Of a stretch of 64,000 nucleotides of DNA, positions 58,524 to 64,000 are shown piece after piece. The notes under the pieces were generated by a model. It was not told the origin of the DNA. It saw only the letters and a program-made list of their open reading frames with translations, and did not search any database. Origin of the DNA: Tautonia plasticadhaerens (GTDB lineage Bacteria > Planctomycetota > Planctomycetia > Isosphaerales > Isosphaeraceae). The stretch is from the NCBI RefSeq assembly GCF_007752535.1, contig NZ_CP036426.1, forward strand, positions 558,001-622,000. Reading direction: 5' to 3'. The translations under genes were made by a program, and so were the position numbers. Numbering within the stretch: position 1 is the stretch's first letter; the number at the start of each line of letters is the position of its first letter.

Positions 58524-59800
58524 CGCGGCCCCTCCTCCGGGCCCGGGTCGGGCAATTGGCCGGCGTCCCGGAGCGCCCGCCCCAGCTCGGCGACCACGTC
58601 GGGCGGCAACACGTCGTCGACCGACTCCCGGGACAGGTCGGCCATTGCCGAGGCCTGCTCGGGGTGGTCCTGGAGGAACTGCTCCCAGAGCCGATACCCC
58701 CGGACGACCGACCGGGCGCGTCGGAGTCCGGCCTCGGTCAGGAGCAACGTCTCCCCGGGGCCGGGGGTTAACCGGATCTCGCCCCGGCCGAGCAACCGGG
58801 CGACGGCCCCGTCGAACCGGCCCGGCCCGGAGCCCCTCCCATCCGGTTCGTCGAAGCGATCGAACGGGAGGACCGTCGGCAACGAGGCTTCCGAGAATTC
58901 GTAGAGCAACCGCAGCAGCTTCCGCTCCTGCAGCTCCCTCCGGAACCGCCAGGCCGCCAGGGCGCGGCCGAGGACCCCCCTCCTGGGGGCCAGCAGCACC
59001 GAGAGCAGGAACACCGCCGAGCCGACCAGGACGATGATCGGCCCGGCGGGCATCCCGGCGTATCGGGCGCTGATCGCCGTGCCGACCAGGCCGGTGACCA
59101 GCCCGAAGGCCGAGGCCAGCGCCAGCATCGGCCCCAGGCGATCCGTCCAGAACCGGGCCGCCGCCCCGGGCAGGATCAGCAGCGCCGCCATCAGGACCAC
59201 GCCCACCATCGGCAGGCCGAAGACGACGGCCAGCGCGATCAGGCCCATGAGCACGAGGTCGAGCCAGACGACCGGCCACCCCTGGACCCGGGCGAATCCG
59301 GGGTCGAAGACCGTCAATTTGAATTCCTTGTAGGCCAGGACGATGGCGGCGAGGCTGACCAGCGAGACGCCGCCGATGAGCAGGACGTCCTGCCGGATGA
59401 TCCCGGCCGTCTTGCCGAGGATGTAGGAGTCGAGCCCCGCCTTGTTCCCCACGCCCGCCGTGTTCTGGACCATCCGGCTCAGGACGATCCCGAGGCCGAA
59501 GAAGACGCTCAGGACGATGCCGATGGCGGCGTCCTCCTTCACCCGGGTCCCCCGCCTCAGGCCGGAGATGACCGCCACCCCCAGGACCCCGGACGCCAGG
59601 GCCCCCGCCAGCATCGCCGGCAGGCTCCGCTCGCCGACGAGCAGGAAGGCCAGGCAGAGGCCGGGCAGGGCGGCATGCGCCAGGGCGTCCCCGGTCAGGG
59701 ACCGCCCCCGGAGCACCGCGAAGCTGCCGACGAGCCCGGCGTTGGCGCCGAGCAGGCCGGTGCCCAGCAGGACGACGATCGTGTTGTAGGTGAGGCCCAT
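58520..59800 (-). CDS. Metal ABC permease fused to a degenerate DtxR-like domain
   Basis: 426 residues. The ABC-3 permease part (about 1-280) has GRSLTGDALAHAALPGLCLA and about eight helices. The C-terminal part is DtxR-like: RKLLRLLYEFSEA, LTEAGLRRARSVVRGYRLWE and onward. The ligand positions equivalent to the intact partner are changed: Tyr369 for His, Glu373 kept, Asp388 for His, Glu392 kept, Asp395 for Glu, Asp396 for His. It therefore probably lost or altered metal binding. It forms a heterodimeric channel with the overlapping permease gene. The gene is separated from the ATPase and binding-protein genes by a methyltransferase gene on the other strand. Confidence 0.87.
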   Translation of the reverse strand: MGLTYNTIVVLLGTGLLGANAGLVGSFAVLRGRSLTGDALAHAALPGLCLAFLLVGERSLPAMLAGALASGVLGVAVISGLRRGTRVKEDAAIGIVLSVFFGLGIVLSRMVQNTAGVGNKAGLDSYILGKTAGIIRQDVLLIGGVSLVSLAAIVLAYKEFKLTVFDPGFARVQGWPVVWLDLVLMGLIALAVVFGLPMVGVVLMAALLILPGAAARFWTDRLGPMLALASAFGLVTGLVGTAISARYAGMPAGPIIVLVGSAVFLLSVLLAPRRGVLGRALAAWRFRRELQERKLLRLLYEFSEASLPTVLPFDRFDEPDGRGSGPGRFDGAVARLLGRGEIRLTPGPGETLLLTEAGLRRARSVVRGYRLWEQFLQDHPEQASAMADLSRESVDDVLPPDVVAELGRALRDAGQLPDPGPEEGPR

Positions 59801-59931
59801 CAGCGCGTCCCCCCCGGGGCCCGGTTCGGATTGACCCGCGACGCCCCCCGTGATACCAACCGGGACGCCGATCGCATCGGGGGCGAGGACCGCCGCCCTG
59901 CGCCCGGCCCGAGCCAGGGAGGGCGGGTCTG

Positions 59932-60732
59932 ATGCTGCCGAGGATGACGTCGTACGCCGGGAACTTCGAGGACGTCCTGCTCCGCCGCGCCTTCCACGAC
60001 CAGGCCGACGGCTTCTACGTCGACGTCGGCGCCTATGACCCGGTCGACGGCTCGGTCACCAAGCACTTCTACGACCTCGGCTGGCGGGGGATCAACGTCG
60101 AGCCCGACCCGGCCCCCTTCGCCCGGCTGCTCGCCGACCGGCCCGGGGACATCAACCTGAACCTCGCGCTGTCGGACCGGGAGGGGACGCTCCGCCTCTT
60201 CTCGGCCGAGGGGGCGGCGCATCCGTCGGTGGATCCGAGGATGATCACCGGCTGGTTCGGCGCCCGGCCGGAGGACGTCCGCCCGGTGGATCTGCCGGCG
60301 ATCACCCTGGCCGCCCTGTGCGACCACCACGTCCCGGCCGGCCGGGCGATCGACTTCCTGAAGGTCGACGTCGAGGCCCACGAGTACGAGGTCCTCGTCG
60401 GCAACGACTGGACCCGATGGCGCCCGAGGGTGCTGGTCGTCGAGTCCTGGGAACACGAGCGCTGGGAGCCGATCCTCCGGGACGCCTCGTACCACTTCAC
60501 CCTCTTCGACGGCATCAACCGCGTCTACGTCCGGGGCGAGGACGCCCACCTGATCCCCCGCTTGAGCGTCCCGGTGAATCAGACCGACAACTTCGGGCTG
60601 CACCCGTATGCCCCGTTCGAGGGGATCGGGCCGCAGGCGCTGCGGCTGGCGCGGTGGATTCACCGGAGGGCCGAGCGGAACCCCCGGCTCGCCTCGATTG
60701 CCCGGGCCTGCATCGGCCGGCTGGCGGGCTGA
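59932..60732 (+). CDS. FkbM-family methyltransferase
   Basis: 266 residues. SAM-binding motif I reads FYVDVGAYDPVDGSVTKHFY; motif DFLKVDVEAHEYEVL is the FkbM post-II signature. The C-terminal DAHLIPRLSVPVNQTDNFGL is less typical. FkbM enzymes O-methylate sugars or natural-product hydroxyls. It lies on the plus strand between the two halves of a minus-strand ABC operon, with only 14 bases to the convergent ATPase gene, so it looks inserted there. ATG 59932 follows AGGGAGGG; an in-frame ATG lies 12 bases on. Confidence 0.87.
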   Translation: MLPRMTSYAGNFEDVLLRRAFHDQADGFYVDVGAYDPVDGSVTKHFYDLGWRGINVEPDPAPFARLLADRPGDINLNLALSDREGTLRLFSAEGAAHPSVDPRMITGWFGARPEDVRPVDLPAITLAALCDHHVPAGRAIDFLKVDVEAHEYEVLVGNDWTRWRPRVLVVESWEHERWEPILRDASYHFTLFDGINRVYVRGEDAHLIPRLSVPVNQTDNFGLHPYAPFEGIGPQALRLARWIHRRAERNPRLASIARACIGRLAG

Positions 60733-60746
60733 GTCGTCGGGAGTGG

Positions 60747-61586
60747 TCACTGGCTCCGCTCCAGCGCCTTCACCGCCTCCCCCGCCGCCTCCAGGATGGC
60801 CAGGCGTCCGCCGTAGGCCTTGCGGAGGTTCTCCGGGGTGAAGGTGGAGGCGGTCGGCCCCTGGGCGATGAGCCTCATGTTCAGCAGGATGACGTGGTCG
60901 AAGTACTCGGGCACGGTCCGAAGGTCGTGGTGGACGACGAAGACGGTCTTGCCGTCGGAGCGCAGGTCCCGGAGCAGCCGGAAGATGGCCGACTCGGTGG
61001 CGGCGTCGACGCCGGCCATCGGCTCGTCCATGAAGTAGACCTCGGCCCGCTGGGCGAGGGCCCGCGCGAGGAACGTCCGCTGCTGCTGCCCGCCGGAGAG
61101 CTGGCCGATCTGCCGGTCAGCCAGGTGGGCCATGCCCACCCGCTCCAGGCACTCCAGGGACCAGGCCCGCTCGGCCCTCCCCGGGCGTCGGAACCAGCCG
61201 AGCCGGCCATAGGAGCCCATCAGCACCACGTCGAGCACGGTAACGGGGAAGTCCCAGTCGACGCTCTCGCGCTGCGGGACGTAGCCGATCAGCCGTCGCT
61301 GCGATTTCGAGGGCTCGCCGAGGATCCGGACCGAACCGCTGGCCATCGGCACCAGGCCGAGGATCGCCTTGATCAGGGTGCTCTTGCCCGCGCCGTTGGG
61401 CCCCACGATCCCGGCCAGGCAGGGCCGGTCGATCGTCAGATCCACGTCCCAGAGCACCGGCTTGCGGTGGTAGGCGACGGTCACGTCGTGGACGTCGAGC
61501 ACGGGGGGGACGCCGGGGTCGGGGGCCGGTCGGCCGTCGAGGTCGACGGGGGCCGCGGGGTGCTCCAGGGTCGGGCTGGTCCTCAT
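60747..61586 (-). CDS. Metal ABC transporter ATPase
   Basis: 279 residues. Walker [17 protein letters not shown], signature [15 protein letters not shown], Walker [15 protein letters not shown], and switch His in FVVHHDL. The Q-loop region [19 protein letters not shown], with a Glu-Ser-Val-Asp-Trp-Asp-Phe-Pro run, is characteristic of Mn/Zn/Fe (MntA/SitB/ZnuC-type) ATPases. It powers the importer formed with the permeases at 57048-59800. The ATG overlaps the binding-protein stop by 4 bases (ATGA). Confidence 0.93.
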   Translation of the reverse strand: MRTSPTLEHPAAPVDLDGRPAPDPGVPPVLDVHDVTVAYHRKPVLWDVDLTIDRPCLAGIVGPNGAGKSTLIKAILGLVPMASGSVRILGEPSKSQRRLIGYVPQRESVDWDFPVTVLDVVLMGSYGRLGWFRRPGRAERAWSLECLERVGMAHLADRQIGQLSGGQQQRTFLARALAQRAEVYFMDEPMAGVDAATESAIFRLLRDLRSDGKTVFVVHHDLRTVPEYFDHVILLNMRLIAQGPTASTFTPENLRKAYGGRLAILEAAGEAVKALERSQ

Positions 61587-62599
61587 CGCAGCGCCTCGGC
61601 GATCGTGTCCACGTTGTGCCGGACCATGCCCGGGTAGGTCCCCTCGGGGGTGCCGGCCTCCCCCATCGCGTCGGAGTACAGCTGGCCGCCGATCCGGACC
61701 CGGTGGCCCCGGGCCTCGCAGCCCTCGACCAGCGCCCGGACGTTCCGGTCGCTGACGCTCGACTCGACGAAGACGGCCGGAATGCGCCGTGCCACGAGCA
61801 GGTCGACCAGGTCGTTGATCTCCCGGACCCCGGCCTCGCTCTCGGTGCTGATCCCCTGGATGCCCCGGACTTCCACGCCATAGGCGCGGCCGAAGTAGCC
61901 GAAGGCGTCGTGGGCGGTGACCAGCAGCCTGCGACCCTCGGGGATCTCGGCGATCCGGGAGCGGACCTCCGCGTCCAGCCCGGCCAGCTCGGCACGATAG
62001 GCCTCGGCGTTCCTGGCATAATCGGCGGCCGAGGCGGGGTCGAAGTCGGTCAGGGCGTCCCGGACCACCTCGATCACCCCGGACCAGAGTGCCACGTCGA
62101 ACCAGGCGTGGGGGTCGACCTGGCCGCCGACGAGGTCGATCAGCCGATCGGGCGGGATCCCCTCGGCCACGGGGACGGCCGGCTTGCTCCGGCCGAGGCG
62201 TTCGAGCACGTCCCCCATCTTCCCTTCGAGGTGCAGGCCGGAATAGAAGATTGCGTCGGCCCCGGAGAGCGCGGTGATGTCTCCGGGAGAGGGCTTGTAG
62301 AGGTGGGGATCCACCCCCGCCCCCATCAAGCTCGACACCGAGACCCGATCCCCCCCCACCCGCTCGACCACCTCGGCGACCATGCCGGTGGTGCAGACGA
62401 CCCCGATGGGCCCATCCCCTCCGTAGGTCGAGGGCGATCCCCCGGATTTCGGGCCCTCCCCGCAGCCGGACGCCGTCGCGACCAGCGCGACCAGCACGAC
62501 CCCGAACCGCCGGCCCCGATTGATCCCCCCCGGCCCGCACCGGCCCGATCCTCGTGCCACACTCAGAATGGCGAACGCCCCGCGCTGTTCGTGCCCCAC
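61583..62599 (-). CDS. Zn/Mn ABC transporter substrate-binding lipoprotein (TroA/ZnuA family)
   Basis: 338 residues from GTG 62599, or 325 from GTG 62560; neither has a clear ribosome-binding site. A lipobox ([10 protein letters not shown]) gives a lipoprotein. Metal-ligand segments of cluster A-I proteins are present: [38 protein letters not shown], and the C-terminal YSDAMGEAG. It lacks the long His-rich loop of many ZnuA proteins, so manganese, iron or zinc are all possible. It is the first gene of a minus-strand unit with the ATPase (ATGA overlap). Confidence 0.9.
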   Translation of the reverse strand: MGHEQRGAFAILSVARGSGRCGPGGINRGRRFGVVLVALVATASGCGEGPKSGGSPSTYGGDGPIGVVCTTGMVAEVVERVGGDRVSVSSLMGAGVDPHLYKPSPGDITALSGADAIFYSGLHLEGKMGDVLERLGRSKPAVPVAEGIPPDRLIDLVGGQVDPHAWFDVALWSGVIEVVRDALTDFDPASAADYARNAEAYRAELAGLDAEVRSRIAEIPEGRRLLVTAHDAFGYFGRAYGVEVRGIQGISTESEAGVREINDLVDLLVARRIPAVFVESSVSDRNVRALVEGCEARGHRVRIGGQLYSDAMGEAGTPEGTYPGMVRHNVDTIAEALR

Positions 62600-62677
62600 G
62601 GCGATTGGCCCCTTTCATGCCCGGACGATCCGTACGATTGCATCTTACGGCGCGACGTTGGAAGACGCAATCCCGTT

Positions 62678-62693
62678 TTTTGGGCAACCAAAA
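62678..62693. promoter_or_regulatory. TTTTGG-GCAA-CCAAAA inverted repeat in the divergent spacer
   Basis: A perfect 6-bp stem with a GNRA-type loop, inside an AT-rich stretch (62636-62700) between the metal-binding-protein gene and the secreted-protein gene. A metalloregulator operator or promoter element is possible. Confidence 0.35.
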
Positions 62694-62729
62694 TTCCCTG
62701 CTCGCCCCTCCGGCGAGGCGGAGACCCCG

Positions 62730-63047
62730 ATGCGCCGGCGAACCTTCGCGATCCTGATCCTGGGCCTGGCCCTTTCTCCCTCGGCGATCGGCTCGGGGGG
62801 CCCGGCGGGGTGGTTCCGGGCCGAGCGGGGCCGGGGCCTGTTCTCGGCGGGCAGGCCGATGCCGGGGCCAGCCGGGGCGTTGGTGTCGGATCGCGGTCGG
62901 CCCGGGGGCCTCGTGCGGGGCGGGCATCGGCCCTTCGGCTCGGTTCATGGCGGCCTGGAGACGGGGATCGGCTTCGGATACCCCGCCCCCTACCCGACCG
63001 GGGGCGGGACGGCGGTGAGCCTCCCTCGGCTGTTCCACGGGCGGTGA
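62730..63047 (+). CDS. Small secreted Gly-rich protein
   Basis: 105 residues. Signal peptide [18 protein letters not shown]; the mature chain is rich in Gly, Arg and Pro ([35 protein letters not shown]) and lacks Cys. It is of low complexity, and no family is recognised. It may be a structural envelope or matrix component. It diverges from the metal ABC operon and leads a run of three secreted proteins. Confidence 0.5.
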   Translation: MRRRTFAILILGLALSPSAIGSGGPAGWFRAERGRGLFSAGRPMPGPAGALVSDRGRPGGLVRGGHRPFGSVHGGLETGIGFGYPAPYPTGGGTAVSLPRLFHGR

Positions 63048-63109
63048 TCGGCGATCGAGCGGTCGGCCGTCCCCCTCACTCGACTCGGGACGATGTTCAG
63101 GAGCGAACG

Positions 63110-63574
63110 ATGATGCGATGCGACAGGATGGTCCTCGGATTGGCGGCCCTGCTGGCGGCGTCGGGTACGGCGGCGGCGCAGTCGTGGTCGGCGGGTGATG
63201 CGAGGCGCATGCACAACTTCGTGGAATACGGGGTTCCCGATCCCGGGTACGTCCCGAATGCGTATTTCGTCGACCCGCCGACCTCCCTGCCGCCGAACGC
63301 CTACGCCCGACGCGCCACCCCGGGGGGGTTGATCGAGACGGCGGCCCGACGCCTCAACCCCTTCTCGGCCCCCTCGAGGGCCTCGGACATCACCTTCGCC
63401 CCGGCCCCCTACCGCCAGGGCCCCCCCGCGGGGAGTTACCGGGTGATGCGCCCCCCTTACGGCCCCGCCGGATACCATTACTCGATGTCGGGCGCCGTCA
63501 CCCCGATGGCATCGCCGACGACGACCGGGGGGGCCCTCGTGCCGGGGGTGAACTGCCCGACCTGCCCCCGCTGA
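63110..63574 (+). CDS. Small secreted Pro/Tyr-rich protein
   Basis: 154 residues. Signal peptide [19 protein letters not shown]. The mature part is Pro/Tyr/Ala-rich ([35 protein letters not shown]) and ends in CPTCPR, a Cys-Pro-Thr-Cys pair. CAGGAG precedes the ATG at 63110. No family is recognised. Confidence 0.55.
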   Translation: MMRCDRMVLGLAALLAASGTAAAQSWSAGDARRMHNFVEYGVPDPGYVPNAYFVDPPTSLPPNAYARRATPGGLIETAARRLNPFSAPSRASDITFAPAPYRQGPPAGSYRVMRPPYGPAGYHYSMSGAVTPMASPTTTGGALVPGVNCPTCPR

Positions 63575-63677
63575 TCGTGCCGTCCCTCGACGGGCCTCGG
63601 CCCGGCGTCGGCCCCCTCCGACGTCGGGCCGAACGCCGGCCCGACCCGCCTCATTCACCACCGGGAGCGTGACTGCG

Positions 63678-64000
63678 ATGACTCGACGGTTCCCCCTCGC
63701 CCTGCTCGGGGCCGGCGTCCTGCTGACGATGATCGCGGGGCCCGCGTCGGCCCAGGTCGCCGGGGGCGTCGCACCTCCCGACCCGGCCTCGGCGCCGATC
63801 TACGACCCGCCGGGCTACTACGGCATGGCCTGGGGCGTACCGAGCTTCGGCGTGCCCCGGGCCTACTCCAACTTCGCCTCGCCGTTCGGGGGCGTCGGCT
63901 ATGGGTACGGCTACTCGCCCTACGCCCTGCTGCCCGGGCCGTACGGTGGTGCCCTCTGGCGTCCGGGGTTCATCGAGCCGGGCTATTTCTATGCCCAGGG
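63678..64000 (+). CDS. Secreted Gly/Tyr-rich protein, cut by the right window edge
   Basis: Open from ATG 63678 (GGGAG about 10 bases upstream) to the end of the window: 107 complete codons with no stop. The signal peptide (FPLALLGAGVLLTMIAGPAS, then AQ) is clear. The mature part is Gly/Tyr/Pro-rich (YDPPGYYGMAWGVPSFGVP, GVGYGYGYSPYALLPGPYGG), like the two secreted proteins before it. The three may be a tandem family of surface proteins. Confidence 0.6.
   Translation, partial: MTRRFPLALLGAGVLLTMIAGPASAQVAGGVAPPDPASAPIYDPPGYYGMAWGVPSFGVPRAYSNFASPFGGVGYGYGYSPYALLPGPYGGALWRPGFIEPGYFYAQ

Overview
The window is very GC-rich and reads as the chromosome of a planctomycete, most likely from the Isosphaeraceae/Gemmataceae side. 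The lineage markers are families centred on that phylum: a Tat-exported DUF1501 protein, an adjacent DUF1592/DUF1552 pair, a giant ThuA + PVC-type dehydrogenase + cytochrome c protein, a secreted protease with the LEDR/LEPR-type N-terminal motif, and an ECF sigma factor translationally coupled to a membrane Ser/Thr kinase. No tRNA, rRNA, CRISPR array, insertion sequence or phage gene was seen.

Layout. 1-2700: end of a hypothetical gene, a repeat-bearing spacer and a DUF1501 protein. 3043-18299: a long minus-strand block read from right to left as DUF1592 cytochrome, DUF1552 protein, a small exported protein, a HEAT-repeat protein, ThuA/PVC dehydrogenase/cytochrome c, and an S9 peptidase fused to a DUF885 peptidase. 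18625-24231: mixed housekeeping genes (gamma-carbonic anhydrase-like protein, orphan HPr, serine hydrolase, AI-2E-type transporter). 24536-35311: a urea-utilisation island made of an OprP-type porin, a Tat-exported beta-carbonic anhydrase, a urea channel, ureABC-ureFGD and a second outer-membrane barrel protein. 35492-38046: ECF sigma/kinase signalling pair. 38362-38832: a decayed dps gene. 39166-45638: double-domain esterase, OsmC, ArsR, Old Yellow Enzyme, aldo/keto reductase and a QueD/PTPS-like enzyme. 45698-51977: membrane proteins, an RND/HlyD-type adaptor, a di-haem cytochrome and a membrane dipeptidase. 52460-56998: an M36 protease with PKD-like repeats. 57048-62599: a Zn/Mn-type ABC importer whose genes are split by an FkbM methyltransferase gene on the other strand. 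62730-64000: three small secreted proteins, the last cut by the window edge.

Working together. The urea island could carry urea from the outer membrane to urease and handle the CO2/bicarbonate released, with nickel loading by UreF/G/D; ureE is absent but UreG has a His-rich N-terminus. The metal importer is the most unusual item. Both permeases carry C-terminal DtxR/MntR-like modules. One keeps six metal-ligand positions at exact DtxR spacing, and the other has most of them changed, which suggests metal sensing built into the transporter. The dps pseudogene shows a clear path of decay, including a 14-bp tandem duplication. Several convergent gene pairs are separated by long perfect inverted repeats that probably act as bidirectional terminators.
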